The notes: generated by a model not told the origin, from the sequence alone. A stretch of DNA of 44,542 nucleotides from Syntrophomonadaceae bacterium (GCA_003550565.1 PUKQ01000204.1:1-44542), one strand, 5' to 3'. Numbered from the stretch's first letter, positions 25,970-35,893 are shown. Made by a program: numbers and translations.

Positions 25970-26878
25970 TTAGCTTTCTGTTGGATGCTTAATAAGGTTC
26001 ATTTGCTTCATATCAGCCTCAGAGGGAGTATCTTCACTTTGCTGAGTAATTTTAGAAAACTCGGGTAAATCTAAAGATAGTTTTACAGCCGAAACATTTA
26101 CTTCCTTAAGGTAGAAACCGGTTAAATATTCCAGGTGTTTTTTGATTATTTTTTGGGTTTCCATCAATGTATCTTTCATATTTGGGTAGAGGTATAGGGT
26201 AAGATCTATTTCTAAAATTATTCCCCTTGCATTAGAAAGGACTTTAACTTTGTTCACTTTCTGAATTGCCGGCACCTCTTCACATAGATATGTAACCAGA
26301 TTTATTATTACCTGTTCCGCTATAAAAAAATTTCCTAATGTGCTGTATACGGGGCGAACAATAGAACGCTCCATAGAAAGTTTTTTTTGCCCGGAGCGAT
26401 TAAAAATAGAACGTAAGGGAGAAATAAGGTAACCCGGAAAGTCTTTTTTGATGGCAAAGTGGGGCAGGGGAACCACATGACGGTTTTTAGTTTTTCTTAA
26501 TTTGAGGGCCTTTTCAATTGTTTTTGGAGGAAGGATGTCTTCAATGTGAATATACTTTTCCGGAATCGGGAGTTCCAACTTTTGGCTTAATCTCTGGGCC
26601 ATACGCTCCGAAGTGGCAATTAATAATATTTTGGGTGGGGTTAATTCTTTTAGTTTTTGTTTTATTTCCGCTGCATGTTCTGGATTTGTCAAAAGGGCGC
26701 GCCGGGCGGCTCCAATACGTGTAGCTTCTCGTTTGGCTGACCAGCCTGCCACTACCTGATTGTTTTGAATAAGAAGGCCATCATCGAGAATAAGGGAAAT
26801 ATTGTTTTCGTGAGCTAAGCGGGAGGCATGATGGCTTTTACCGGTTCCGCTTGCGCCTATCAAGGCATAAACTTTCAT
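25970..26878 (-). CDS. P-loop NTPase fused to an Asp23/Gls24-like domain
   Basis: A 302-residue protein on the opposite strand, preceded by AAAGGAACCC. The N-terminus is a P-loop kinase-like domain with GASGTGKS (residues 8-15) and an aspartate pair (ILDDG) near residue 31. From about residue 165 to 275 the text (SNARGIILEIDLTLYLYP; TGFYLKEVNVSAVKLSL) resembles the Asp23/Gls24 alkaline-shock fold. That fold is common in Firmicutes near the cell envelope. The fusion of the two is unusual, and no catalytic role beyond ATP/GTP binding can be read. It converges on the gamma-subunit gene and diverges from sucC, so it is its own transcription unit. The function is unknown. Confidence 0.7.
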   Translation of the reverse strand: MKVYALIGASGTGKSHHASRLAHENNISLILDDGLLIQNNQVVAGWSAKREATRIGAARRALLTNPEHAAEIKQKLKELTPPKILLIATSERMAQRLSQKLELPIPEKYIHIEDILPPKTIEKALKLRKTKNRHVVPLPHFAIKKDFPGYLISPLRSIFNRSGQKKLSMERSIVRPVYSTLGNFFIAEQVIINLVTYLCEEVPAIQKVNKVKVLSNARGIILEIDLTLYLYPNMKDTLMETQKIIKKHLEYLTGFYLKEVNVSAVKLSLDLPEFSKITQQSEDTPSEADMKQMNLIKHPTES

Positions 26879-27072
26879 GGAAAGGGTTCCTTTCTATTCT
26901 ATCGATAATCATGTCAAAACAATATCTTTAATTAGGCTTAATTATAGCATACTCTATATCAGTTTTGAAAATTTAAAATAAAATTATGAGGTTTCTCTTT
27001 TTGCAGGATTTTATCTTAAATTTTTAGAATATCATTACGAAGGGATATAAATTCATTTTTTGTTTATGTTAG

Positions 27073-27102
27073 TTGTGAATCGAGTATAGGATGCTATATA
27101 AT
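27073..27102 (+). promoter_or_regulatory. sucC: Probable promoter of the sucC-mmdA operon
   Basis: TTGTGA (27073-27078) and a perfect TATAAT (27097-27102) with an 18-base spacer, 27 bases before the sucC start. Confidence 0.6.
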
Positions 27103-27129
27103 AGTTAATATTGGTTTAAGGAGGTAGTT

Positions 27130-28251
27130 ATGAAGTTATATGAGTATATGGGCAAAGATTTATTTGCTCATTATGGGGTAAAAGTAGAATTATCACGGAT
27201 GGTGAAAACTCCTGCCGAGGCCCGTAGTGCGGCGGAAGAAATGGGGCCGGTAGTGGTAAAAGCTCAGGTTCTCTCCGGAAAGAGGGGAAAAGCCGGGGTT
27301 ATTTCTATTGTAGATAGCCCGGATGAAGCATACCGGGAAGCGGAGCGTATTTTACAGCAAGAAGTAGATGGGGAACAGGTAAAGTGTTTGTTGGTGTCGC
27401 AAAAAGTAATTATACATCAGGAACTATACCTGGCTATAACAGTAGATGGAAAAAGTCGCCGTCCAATTATCCTTGCTTCGTCCCATGGGGGTATGGATGT
27501 AGAAGAGGTGCCCGAAGGTGGAATGATAAAATGGCCTTTGGATATAAGTATGGGGTATCTCCCTTTTATGGGAAGGGAAATTGGGTTTCGTATGGGGTTG
27601 CAGGGTGCACTAGTTCACCGTTTTAGTGATCTATTGGGAAAACTTTATCATATGTTTCGGGCTACTGATGCCGAGCTGGTAGAGATAAACCCTCTGGCAG
27701 TTTGTGGTGAAGAGTTAATTGCCATTGACTCCAAGGTGAATATAGACGATGACGCTTTACAGCGGCAGCCTGAGTTGCCAAGAGTTCAAGAAAAAACAGC
27801 CCTGGAGAAAAAAGCTCAGGAGATGGATATAGCCTATGTGGATCTGGGTGGTGATATTGCTGTTATGGCCAATGGCGCCGGTATTACCATGGCCACTCTT
27901 GATCTGGTCCAGTATAACGGAGGGACTCCGGCTAACTTTCTTGATTTTGGTGGAGGCGCCGGAGTGGAAAAAACTTCTCAGGCAATGGAACTCATGCTGG
28001 GTACAAATCCAAAAGTAATATTAGTTAATATTTTTGGGGGAATTACCCGCTGTGATGATGTGGCCCGTGCTTTTGCTTCTGTTAAAGAAAACAAGGATAT
28101 TAATATACCGGTATTTTTCCGGCTGGTGGGAACCAATGAAGATGAGGGGCGGCAGGTGCTTAGGGAAATCGGTATTGAAGCATACAGTTCCATGGAAGAA
28201 GCGGTCCGCCGGGCTGTAGAAGCTTCTATAGGCAAGGAGGAGGTTAATTAA
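27130..28251 (+). CDS. sucC: Succinyl-CoA synthetase beta subunit SucC
   Basis: The 373-residue beta subunit binds nucleotide and forms succinyl-CoA from succinate, or makes ATP in reverse. AAGGAGGTAG precedes the ATG. The ATP-grasp N-terminus (KLYEYMGKDLFAHYGV; VVKAQVLSGKRGKAGVI) and C-terminal FLDFGGGAG and VNIFGGITRCD are family hallmarks. The ATP or GTP preference is not evident. Its stop overlaps the sucD start by one base (TAATG). The gene begins an operon that runs on into methylmalonyl-CoA mutase, so in this organism it probably serves the succinate/propionate route. Confidence 0.95.
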   Translation: MKLYEYMGKDLFAHYGVKVELSRMVKTPAEARSAAEEMGPVVVKAQVLSGKRGKAGVISIVDSPDEAYREAERILQQEVDGEQVKCLLVSQKVIIHQELYLAITVDGKSRRPIILASSHGGMDVEEVPEGGMIKWPLDISMGYLPFMGREIGFRMGLQGALVHRFSDLLGKLYHMFRATDAELVEINPLAVCGEELIAIDSKVNIDDDALQRQPELPRVQEKTALEKKAQEMDIAYVDLGGDIAVMANGAGITMATLDLVQYNGGTPANFLDFGGGAGVEKTSQAMELMLGTNPKVILVNIFGGITRCDDVARAFASVKENKDINIPVFFRLVGTNEDEGRQVLREIGIEAYSSMEEAVRRAVEASIGKEEVN

Positions 28252-29117
28252 TGTCTATTTATATAAATGAAAACACAAGGGTTTTGGTGCAGGGAATAAC
28301 CGGTAATCAGGGTTCATTTCATACGCGGCAGATGCTTGCTTACGGCACCGGTATTGTAGCCGGAGTTTCCCCGGGAAAGGAAGGGCAGCAGGTCGAAGGA
28401 GTGCCGGTTTATAATTCTGTATTTGCTGCTCTCCGAAAACACGAAGCTGAGGCTACTATTCTTTTTACTCCGGCTCCTTATGCCCGTGATGCGGCCCTGG
28501 AGGCCATAGAAGCGGGAATAAAGATAATTGTCATGATTCCGGAAAATATCCCTCTGCATGATGCCATGGAAATAATGCATTTTGCCCATTCCCGCGAAGC
28601 TGTTATTGTGGGGCCAAACACATTTGGTTTGGTATCTTCGGGAAAATGTAAGATAGGCATTATGCCGAATCGTATTTTTAATCCTGGGCCGGTAGGCGTG
28701 GTTTCTCGCAGCGGCACTCTTTGCTACGAAATAGTAGATCGCCTGGCAGAAAACGGATTGGGAACTACTACTGTAGTGGGTCTGGGTGGAGATCGTATAG
28801 TCGGGCTTGATTTTATTGAGGTGCTCACTAAATTTTCGCAAGATCCGGAAACAAAAGCAGTAGTGATGGTGGGGGAAATTGGTGGAAGTGCCGAAGAAGA
28901 AGCAGCTGCTTTTATAGAAAATAATATATCTCAGCCGGTGGTAGCATTTTTAGCAGGCAAATCGGCTCCTCCCGGAAAACGGATGGGGCATGCCGGTGCT
29001 ATAATTGAAGGGAGCCGAGGCACTTATGATAGTAAAGTGGAAGCCCTGGTTTCGTGTGGAGCAAGGGTGGCCGAACTTCCTTCTGAAATCCCCGAGTTGA
29101 TCAAACAGGTGCTTTAA
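28251..29117 (+). CDS. sucD: Succinyl-CoA synthetase alpha subunit SucD
   Basis: A 288-residue subunit. The CoA-binding Rossmann region (VLVQGITGNQGSFHTRQM) is at the start. GPNTFGLVS and VSRSGTLCYE are recognised family blocks. The phosphorylated histidine is His247 in RMGHAGAIIEGS. All key residues for a functional SucCD pair are visible. It is translationally coupled to sucC. Confidence 0.95.
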   Translation: MSIYINENTRVLVQGITGNQGSFHTRQMLAYGTGIVAGVSPGKEGQQVEGVPVYNSVFAALRKHEAEATILFTPAPYARDAALEAIEAGIKIIVMIPENIPLHDAMEIMHFAHSREAVIVGPNTFGLVSSGKCKIGIMPNRIFNPGPVGVVSRSGTLCYEIVDRLAENGLGTTTVVGLGGDRIVGLDFIEVLTKFSQDPETKAVVMVGEIGGSAEEEAAAFIENNISQPVVAFLAGKSAPPGKRMGHAGAIIEGSRGTYDSKVEALVSCGARVAELPSEIPELIKQVL

Positions 29118-29175
29118 TGTTGTTTTTGGGGACATTTAAGGAAAATCTATTAACTTAGGATAAAGGAGGTTTTCC

Positions 29176-30852
29176 ATGTTTGATAAGCGTAAACTGCAAG
29201 AAATTCAGGCGAAGAAAAAGGAAGTGGATGAAGAAATAGTAAATAATTTACAGAAGCGTCCTGAAAGGAAAAAGCAATTTAAACTAGACAGCGAGCTCCC
29301 TGTGGAAAGGTATTATACTCCTTTGGAAATAGAAGAAACAGATTATCTGCGGGATCTTGGCTTCCCCGGAAAATATCCCTATACCCGGGGAGTACAAACT
29401 ACCATGTACCGGGGAAAATTGTGGACAATGCGCCAGTATGCCGGTTTTGGTTCTGCCGAGGAAACCAACCGGCGTTTTCATTATTTGCTTGAACAGGGGC
29501 AAACCGGTCTCAGTATAGCCTTTGATCTGCCTACTCAAATCGGCTATGATTCTGACCATCCCATGGCTAAAGGTGAAGTTGGCCGGGTAGGGGTAGCTAT
29601 TGACTCTCTCAAAGATTTAGAAGTTCTTATGGAGGGCATTCCCCTCGATAAAGTTAGCACTTCCATGACAATTAACTCACCGGCAGCCATACTTTTGGCA
29701 ATGTACCTGGTTATTGCCGAAAAACAGGGAATAAAGTGGGAAACACTGAATGGAACTATTCAGAATGATATTCTTAAAGAATATGTAGCCCGCGGTACTT
29801 TTATTTTTCCCCCGCGGGAATCAATGCGACTGATTGTGGATGTGTTTGCTTTTGCCCGGGAAAATTTGCCTCGCTGGAACACTATTAGTATTAGCGGTTA
29901 TCATATCCGTGAAGCCGGATCTACAGCTGTTCAGGAAATTGCTTTTACTCTTGCTAATGGTATAGCTTATGTGCAGGCGGCTTTGGAAGCCGGCCTTGAT
30001 GTTGATGAATTTGCCCCGCGCCTGTCTTTTTTCTTTAATGCCCATGTTAATTTCCTGGAAGAGATAGCCAAGTTTAGGGCAGCCCGGCGTATTTGGGCCC
30101 GCATTATGAAAGAGCGCTTTGGAGCCAAAAATGAGCGTTCTATGATGCTCCGCTTCCATACTCAAACAGCCGGGTGCAGCCTTACTGCTCAGCAACCGGA
30201 AGTAAACGTGATCAGGGTAGCTTTCCAGGCGCTAAGCGCAGTATTGGGCGGAACGCAGTCTCTTCATACCAATTCCCGGGATGAAGCCCTGGCTTTACCC
30301 AGTGAAGAGTCTGTGCGCATTGCACTGCGTACTCAGCAGGTTATAGGGCATGAAATTGGTGTTGCCGATACTGTTGATCCTCTGGGTGGCTCTTATTACA
30401 TTGAATCACTTACCAATCAAATGGAAGAAAGTATCATGGACTATCTGGAGAAAATTGATCAGATGGGTGGAGCCATTGAATCCGTGGAAAAAGGATACAT
30501 GCAAAAAGAAATTCAACAAAGTGCTTATCGCTATCAAAAGGATATAGAAAATGACGAAAAGGCTGTGGTGGGAGTTAACCGTTTTGTCACCGAGGAAGAT
30601 GTTGATATGGAATTGCTTCGCGTAACGCCGGCTGTGGCCGAGCAGCAGAAAAAGCGCCTTGCTGAAGTCCGTGAAAGCAGGGATGAGCAAAGAGTAGAAG
30701 AGTCACTTTCTCAATTGCGCGAAGTTGCTTCTTCACAGGATAACTTGCTGCCTTCCATTATTGAAGCGGTGAGATCTTACGCTACATTGGGAGAAATATG
30801 CGGCATTCTTAGGGAAGAGTTGGGAGAATACCAGCAACAAGCATTAATCTAA
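29176..30852 (+). CDS. Methylmalonyl-CoA mutase, large (catalytic) subunit
   Basis: A 558-residue barrel subunit that rearranges succinyl-CoA and (R)-methylmalonyl-CoA using adenosylcobalamin. It has [20 protein letters not shown], the substrate-binding segment, plus [30 protein letters not shown], and the conserved [15 protein letters not shown] and [13 protein letters not shown]. It lacks a C-terminal B12 domain, which is supplied by the separate 131-residue gene immediately downstream; this split form is common in Firmicutes and archaea. GGAGG precedes the ATG. Related isomerases (isobutyryl-CoA or ethylmalonyl-CoA mutases) share much of this sequence, but the adjacent succinyl-CoA synthetase and epimerase support methylmalonyl-CoA. 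Confidence 0.93.
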   Translation: MFDKRKLQEIQAKKKEVDEEIVNNLQKRPERKKQFKLDSELPVERYYTPLEIEETDYLRDLGFPGKYPYTRGVQTTMYRGKLWTMRQYAGFGSAEETNRRFHYLLEQGQTGLSIAFDLPTQIGYDSDHPMAKGEVGRVGVAIDSLKDLEVLMEGIPLDKVSTSMTINSPAAILLAMYLVIAEKQGIKWETLNGTIQNDILKEYVARGTFIFPPRESMRLIVDVFAFARENLPRWNTISISGYHIREAGSTAVQEIAFTLANGIAYVQAALEAGLDVDEFAPRLSFFFNAHVNFLEEIAKFRAARRIWARIMKERFGAKNERSMMLRFHTQTAGCSLTAQQPEVNVIRVAFQALSAVLGGTQSLHTNSRDEALALPSEESVRIALRTQQVIGHEIGVADTVDPLGGSYYIESLTNQMEESIMDYLEKIDQMGGAIESVEKGYMQKEIQQSAYRYQKDIENDEKAVVGVNRFVTEEDVDMELLRVTPAVAEQQKKRLAEVRESRDEQRVEESLSQLREVASSQDNLLPSIIEAVRSYATLGEICGILREELGEYQQQALI

Positions 30853-30899
30853 TGTATTTATAAAGTTTAATCTTATTCGTCTAAAGGGGGAAAGCTTCC

Positions 30900-31295
30900 A
30901 TGGCCTCAGCGCCTATACGTGTGTTAGTGGGAAAAGTGGGACTTGACGGGCATGATCGGGGGGCAAAAGTAGTAGCCCAAGCTCTGAGAAATGCCGGTAT
31001 GGAAGTAATCTATACCGGTTTGCGCCAAACTCCTGAAACAATTGTAGAAACAGCTTTACAGGAAGATGTTCATGTTATCGGTATAAGTATGCTTTCCGGA
31101 GCTCATAATGAATTATTACCGGAAATACCCAAGCTGCTAAAAGAGAATAATGCCGAAGATGTGATTGTTGTAGCAGGTGGAATTATCCCCAAGGAAGACA
31201 TTCCACCATTAAAAAAAGCCGGCATTGCAGAAATTTTCACGCCTGGAGTTTCTACGCAAGATATTGTGGAATTTATCAAAGAGCATGTAAAATAA
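30900..31295 (+). CDS. Methylmalonyl-CoA mutase, small B12-binding subunit
   Basis: A 131-residue cobalamin-binding domain. The D-x-H-x-x-G motif is Asp16, His18 and Gly21 in GLDGHDRG, where His18 is the lower axial ligand of cobalt. SMLSGAH and [10 protein letters not shown] are the other B12-pocket blocks. It pairs with the large subunit encoded 47 bases upstream; GGGGGAAAG precedes its ATG. Length and motifs match the stand-alone C-terminal domain of the mutase. Confidence 0.95.
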   Translation: MASAPIRVLVGKVGLDGHDRGAKVVAQALRNAGMEVIYTGLRQTPETIVETALQEDVHVIGISMLSGAHNELLPEIPKLLKENNAEDVIVVAGGIIPKEDIPPLKKAGIAEIFTPGVSTQDIVEFIKEHVK

Positions 31296-31320
31296 ATTTA
31301 AGGAAGGAGATGAATTTTCT

Positions 31321-31725
31321 ATGGCGGAAAAAGTTGATCATATCGGCATAGCTGTTAACAATATAGAAGAAGCGTTAAAGTTTTATAGAGACCAACTTGG
31401 CCTAAACATGAACGGCATAGAAGAAGTACCCGAGCAAAAAGTAAAGGTTGCTTTTCTACCCGTTGGGGAAAGCAAAATTGAGCTGCTTCAGTCTACCGAC
31501 CCCGAAGGAGCTATTGCCAAATATATTAACACCCGGGGGGAAGGCATTCAACACGTAGCCCTGCGGGTGGATAACATTCGGGAAAAACTTGCCGAACTTA
31601 AAGCCCAAGGGGTAAAGCTTATAGATGAAGAACCTCGCCGTGGGGCCGGTGGGTCACAAATTGCTTTTATCCATCCTAAGTCCACCGGTGGTGTATTATT
31701 GGAATTATGTGAACGTGATACTTAA
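31321..31725 (+). CDS. mce: Methylmalonyl-CoA epimerase
   Basis: A 134-residue vicinal-oxygen-chelate protein that interconverts the (R) and (S) forms of methylmalonyl-CoA. Metal-ligand candidates are His7 (VDHIG), His78 (GIQHVALRV) and Glu128 (LLELCE), with the family text [15 protein letters not shown] and [31 protein letters not shown] precedes the ATG. It connects the mutase, which uses one stereoisomer, to the carboxyltransferase that follows in the same operon. Confidence 0.94.
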   Translation: MAEKVDHIGIAVNNIEEALKFYRDQLGLNMNGIEEVPEQKVKVAFLPVGESKIELLQSTDPEGAIAKYINTRGEGIQHVALRVDNIREKLAELKAQGVKLIDEEPRRGAGGSQIAFIHPKSTGGVLLELCERDT

Positions 31726-31801
31726 GATATAGTGTGGAAGAAAATTGTTAACAACCCTGTCTTCTTAAAAACAAATTTATGGGGAGGTGTATTTTTTTAA
31801 T

Positions 31802-33343
31802 ATGGAAAATAAATTAACTCACCTGCAGGAAAGGCGAGAGACCACCCTTGCAGGAGGAGGGGAGAAAAAACGGCAGGCTCAACATGAAAAAGGGAAGAAA
31901 ACTGCCAGGGAACGGTTGGAATTTCTCATGGATGAAGGCAGCTTTGTGGAGTTGGGAGTATTTACACAGGGAGATTTAGAAGAAGCAAGTTCGTTGGAGA
32001 TTAAAAATCCCGGTGAAGGCGTAGTTACCGGTTATGGTACCATAGAGGGACAAACCATATATGTATTTGCCCAAGATTTTACCGTGGCCGGCGGTTCCCT
32101 GGGAGAAGCCCATGCTTCCAAGATATGCCGGGTGCTTGACTTGGCGGCACAAAACGGAGCTCCCGTGCTGGGGCTTAATGATTCCGGAGGGGCCCGCATT
32201 CAGGAAGGTGTATACGCCCTCAATGGATATGGAGATATTTTTTATCGTAATACCATCTATTCGGGGGTGATCCCGCAGTTGTCGGTGATTATGGGGCCAT
32301 GCGCAGGGGGAGCGGTATATTCTCCGGCTCTTACCGATTTTGTTTTTATGGTCCAGCAAAGCAGCTATATGTTTATCACCGGTCCCCAGGTCATAAAAGC
32401 CGTGACGGGGGAAGAAGTAACTCCTGAGGAGCTAGGAGGCCCGCAGGCTCACACCAGGGATAGTGGTGTAGCTCATTTTGAAGACGATTCGGAAGAAAAA
32501 TGCTTGGAAAGAGTAAAAAAACTGCTGAGTTATATTCCCCCTAATAACCTGGAAGATCCACCTCGGCAGGAACCTAAAGAACCGGAACTTGATGCTGAGG
32601 AGCTTGTAAATTTGGTTCCTGAAGATACCAATAAAGGATATGATGTGAAAGAAATTATTCGGCGGGTTACTGACGGCAGTGATTTTTTTGAGGTACACGA
32701 GGAGTATGCCCAAAATGCAGTAGTAGGTTTTGCCCGCCTTGATGGGCATACTGTGGGAGTTGTAGCTAATCAGCCGCAAATAATGGCCGGTTGTCTGGAT
32801 ATTAATTCGTCGGATAAAATATCCCGGTTCGTGCGTTTTTGTGATTGTTTCAATATCCCGCTGGTAACCTTAGTGGACGTTCCCGGTTACTTGCCGGGAG
32901 TGCAACAAGAATGGGGCGGTATTATAAGGCATGGAGCTAAAATACTTTATGCTTATGCGGAAGCTACCGTACCACAGGTTACTGTTATCCTGCGAAAGGC
33001 TTATGGGGGAGCTTACCTGGCTATGAATTCCCAGGCTATGGGCGCAGATATTTCCCTGGCATGGCCTACTGCAGAGATTGCCGTTATGGGACCGGAGGGA
33101 GCAGTAAACATTGTGAACCGCAAGGAGATTGAACAAGCGGAAAACCCCCGGGAAGAAAGGGAAAAATTAGTAAAAAATTACAAAGAAAAGTATGCTAATC
33201 CTTATATTGCTGCTGCCAGGGGATGGGTTGATGATGTCATCGATCCCCGTCAAACAAGAAATAAATTAATTCGGAATTTAGAAATGCTGCGTTCAAAGAG
33301 GGAAAATCGCCCGCTGCGCAAACATGGTAATATGCCGTTGTAA
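31802..33343 (+). CDS. mmdA: Methylmalonyl-CoA carboxyltransferase/decarboxylase alpha subunit
   Basis: A 513-residue carboxyltransferase. The frame opens at GTG 31787, which overlaps GGGGAGG; ATG 31802 gives the family start and is preferred, though the spacing (14 bases) is long. The family blocks are KGKKTARERLEFLMDEGSF, GGSLGEAHASKICRVLD, NDSGGARIQEG, GPCAGGAVYSPALTDF and, in the C-terminal half, PGYLPG and RKAYGGAYLAMNS. These are shared by the decarboxylase alpha subunit, the 12S subunit of transcarboxylase and the beta subunit of propionyl-CoA carboxylase. No biotin carrier, gamma or membrane beta subunit is nearby, so the exact complex is open. It is the last gene of the sucC operon. 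Confidence 0.88.
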   Translation: MENKLTHLQERRETTLAGGGEKKRQAQHEKGKKTARERLEFLMDEGSFVELGVFTQGDLEEASSLEIKNPGEGVVTGYGTIEGQTIYVFAQDFTVAGGSLGEAHASKICRVLDLAAQNGAPVLGLNDSGGARIQEGVYALNGYGDIFYRNTIYSGVIPQLSVIMGPCAGGAVYSPALTDFVFMVQQSSYMFITGPQVIKAVTGEEVTPEELGGPQAHTRDSGVAHFEDDSEEKCLERVKKLLSYIPPNNLEDPPRQEPKEPELDAEELVNLVPEDTNKGYDVKEIIRRVTDGSDFFEVHEEYAQNAVVGFARLDGHTVGVVANQPQIMAGCLDINSSDKISRFVRFCDCFNIPLVTLVDVPGYLPGVQQEWGGIIRHGAKILYAYAEATVPQVTVILRKAYGGAYLAMNSQAMGADISLAWPTAEIAVMGPEGAVNIVNRKEIEQAENPREEREKLVKNYKEKYANPYIAAARGWVDDVIDPRQTRNKLIRNLEMLRSKRENRPLRKHGNMPL

Positions 33344-33382
33344 AGTGTTTATTAGTTAAGATTTTTCACATTTAGGCTTACT

Positions 33383-33491
33383 TGAGAAATTTCTCATTAT
33401 ATCCAAAAAGCACTGTCATGCTATATTCTCATTTCTCTGTGCTAATGTTATAATATAACATGAGTAAAATTAAGAATGATTTCTCATCATT
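33383..33491 (+). promoter_or_regulatory. Promoter region with three palindromes upstream of the glycyl radical enzyme
   Basis: Three palindromes are seen: TGAGAAATTTCTCA at 33383-33396 (perfect), ATGTTATAATATAACAT at 33445-33461 (perfect 17 nt, containing a TATAAT -10 box at 33449-33454), and AATGAT-5-ATCATT at 33475-33491. TTCTCAT recurs in this stretch. A repressor or activator site over the -10 box is likely; the regulator is unknown. A -35 element is poor (TTCTCA, 33426). Confidence 0.55.
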
Positions 33492-33511
33492 AAGGGGAGG
33501 AAGGTTATATT

Positions 33512-35893
33512 ATGTCTGTAAAACTTTGGCATGCCAGTAATTTAAGCCCCCGGGTGCAAAAATTGCGTGATGAATACTGGTCTTTTTACCAGCGGGATTA
33601 TTGCCGTAACGAAGTAATTTCTTATACTACCGGGGATACAGATGATGAAGTCTTTACTCCTTATAATTGGGGTGTGGTTCCGGAAATGTTTCCCATGATC
33701 CAGATATTTAGGGAAACACTTAAAGCAATGGCAGAAAAAGTAGATGTTCCGGATCATTTTTATAACCTTTCCATTGCCGAACGCCGGGCAACTTTTTTCA
33801 ATTTAGTCTTGGAAAAACATTTGCCGGCTATGCTTCTCCATGGTGAACTAATAGTTGGTTCTCATTTTAACACTGCTCTCTCCAAAAATCTGGATAAGAA
33901 AGATATGGAAAACTGGAGGCGCGATAGCTATGCTTTTATGGACAAATTATACGCTATTCACGAATGGGGCATAGGTAATGCAGGGGCGGTGCCGGGGCAT
34001 CTTATTCCCAATTACCGCAAGGTCCTTGAAAAAGGATTTAAAGGAATAATGGCAGAAATTGACGAACGGATAGCAAACGAAAGTGACCCGGAAAAGTTAG
34101 CCTATCTTAATGCCTTGAAAATATCTGTGGAAGCTCCCCGCATTATTTCTCGCCGTTATCAGCAAGTAATAACTGAAGCCCTTGCGGATGAAAGCTTGGA
34201 AGATGAATCTCGGCGCCTTGAATTAGAGACTATGCTGGAAAATGTATCCCGCGTGCCATTTGAAAAACCGCGTAGTTTTTGGGAAGCCCTGCAGTCGCTT
34301 TGGTTTACTCATATGCTGGTTATGGCTGCTGAATCTTACCCGGGAGCAGGGCTCTCATATGGAAGGATAGACCAGTACCTCTATCCTTTTTACCGGGATG
34401 ATATCGAAAAGGGAGTAATAAATAGGGAATTTGCCAAAGAACTTCTTCAATGTTTTTGGATTAAACATAATTATGCTTATGATTATCAAGGGAGAATTTT
34501 GCGGAACCAGGGCATTAATTCCAGTTTCGGACAACTAATAACTTTAGGAGGCTGTGGACCGAAAGGCGAAGACCTTACAAATGATTTAACCATGCTCATG
34601 CTTGAAGTAATCGAGGAGATGAATTTGCTTGAACCAAAACCCAACGTTCGCTTGCATGAAAATTCACCTCCGGAATTAATGCGTCGGGTATCCGAAATGA
34701 TTAAAAATAGCCAGGGTTCACCATTTTTGTTAAATTTTGATCGCCTTTCCATGCAGGCGCTGGAGTATGAAGGAGTTCCTGGGGATGAAGTTTGGGACTA
34801 TGCTCCGGTGGGATGCCTGGAAAATACCATGCAGGGAAATGATCGTTCCGGAACTGTTGATGTAAACCTTAACCTGGCCAAGGCTGTGGAACTGGCTTTG
34901 AATGATGGCAAAGATATGCAAACCGGTAAAAGGATTGGCCCTCGTACGGGAGATCCTCTTTCTTTTACCCGCGAGGATGATTTTCTGCGAGCTTTTTATC
35001 GTCAGCTTGACTTTATAGTAGAAAAAATAGTGGAGCTGGCCAGTGAAGCAGATCGGATCCGCAGCACTTACGATCCTACTCCTTATTTATCTTTGCTGGT
35101 GGATGGATGTATTGAGAAAGCCCGGGACGTTAATCGGTGTGGTGCAGTGTATAATTTTATCACTGTGGAAGGAGTAGGGCTGGCTACTGCTGCAGATTCG
35201 GTGACTGCAGTAAGAACTTTAGTTTATGAAGAAGCAAGTGTTTCCTTATCTGAATTGTGTGAAGCGCTTCGCAATAATTATGAAGGGAACGAAGTTTTAC
35301 GGCAGACCATGATCAATCATGCGCCCAAGTATGGTAATAATGAGAGCTTTGCCGATGAAAATGCCCGTGCTATTTCCCTTTATTGGACGGAGAAAGTTAT
35401 GCAGATGACTTCTCCGGCTACAGGAAGACGTTTTCGCGGAGGCTATCTTTCCTGGAATTATTGGCTTTCCTATGCTCCCAAAACGGCATCAACCCCTGAC
35501 GGACGAAAACGGGGTAATGTTTTATCCAATGGGGTATGTTGTGTTAATGGTATGGATAAGGAAGGGCCTACTGCTGCTGTTGCTTCTGTGGGCAATATAG
35601 ATTTACAGACAGTTCCCAATGGTGCCTCACATACTATGAGTTTTAACCCTTCATTATTAAGGGATGATGAACATACAGAAAAGTTTATTTCTTTCTTGCG
35701 TACTTATAATGATATTGGAGGAACAGCACTACAGGTTAACATGGTTGATCCCGAGACACTAAAGGAAGCGCGAAATAATCCTCAGGAATATTCCAATTTA
35801 TTGGTGCGGGTAACCGGTTATAATGCTTACTTTGTTCATTTAGGCCCGGAAATCCAAGAAGAAATTATCCAGCGCGAATCTCATGCCATGTAA
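33512..35893 (+). CDS. Glycyl radical enzyme (pyruvate-formate-lyase family), substrate unassigned
   Basis: A 793-residue enzyme. The glycyl radical motif is RVTGYNAY with Gly769, 24 residues from the C-terminus. The active site is GCLEN, with Cys435 and Glu437. True pyruvate formate-lyases have two adjacent Cys, so this is not one. The Cys-x-Glu arrangement is that of eliminases and decarboxylases such as glycerol dehydratase, hydroxyproline dehydratase and 4-hydroxyphenylacetate decarboxylase. The Cys435/Gly769 distance and length are close to those of the dehydratases (from memory). No HpdC-type small subunit or microcompartment gene is nearby. The adjacent activase supports a functional enzyme. 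The substrate remains unknown; the GCLEN text differs from GCVEP that I associate with dehydratases. Confidence 0.85.
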   Translation: MSVKLWHASNLSPRVQKLRDEYWSFYQRDYCRNEVISYTTGDTDDEVFTPYNWGVVPEMFPMIQIFRETLKAMAEKVDVPDHFYNLSIAERRATFFNLVLEKHLPAMLLHGELIVGSHFNTALSKNLDKKDMENWRRDSYAFMDKLYAIHEWGIGNAGAVPGHLIPNYRKVLEKGFKGIMAEIDERIANESDPEKLAYLNALKISVEAPRIISRRYQQVITEALADESLEDESRRLELETMLENVSRVPFEKPRSFWEALQSLWFTHMLVMAAESYPGAGLSYGRIDQYLYPFYRDDIEKGVINREFAKELLQCFWIKHNYAYDYQGRILRNQGINSSFGQLITLGGCGPKGEDLTNDLTMLMLEVIEEMNLLEPKPNVRLHENSPPELMRRVSEMIKNSQGSPFLLNFDRLSMQALEYEGVPGDEVWDYAPVGCLENTMQGNDRSGTVDVNLNLAKAVELALNDGKDMQTGKRIGPRTGDPLSFTREDDFLRAFYRQLDFIVEKIVELASEADRIRSTYDPTPYLSLLVDGCIEKARDVNRCGAVYNFITVEGVGLATAADSVTAVRTLVYEEASVSLSELCEALRNNYEGNEVLRQTMINHAPKYGNNESFADENARAISLYWTEKVMQMTSPATGRRFRGGYLSWNYWLSYAPKTASTPDGRKRGNVLSNGVCCVNGMDKEGPTAAVASVGNIDLQTVPNGASHTMSFNPSLLRDDEHTEKFISFLRTYNDIGGTALQVNMVDPETLKEARNNPQEYSNLLVRVTGYNAYFVHLGPEIQEEIIQRESHAM

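Noticed and set aside
33383-33491. Possible CRISPR-like repeats before the glycyl radical enzyme
   Set aside because: The TTCTCAT repeats are short, unevenly spaced and palindromic, fitting operator sites and not an array with spacers.
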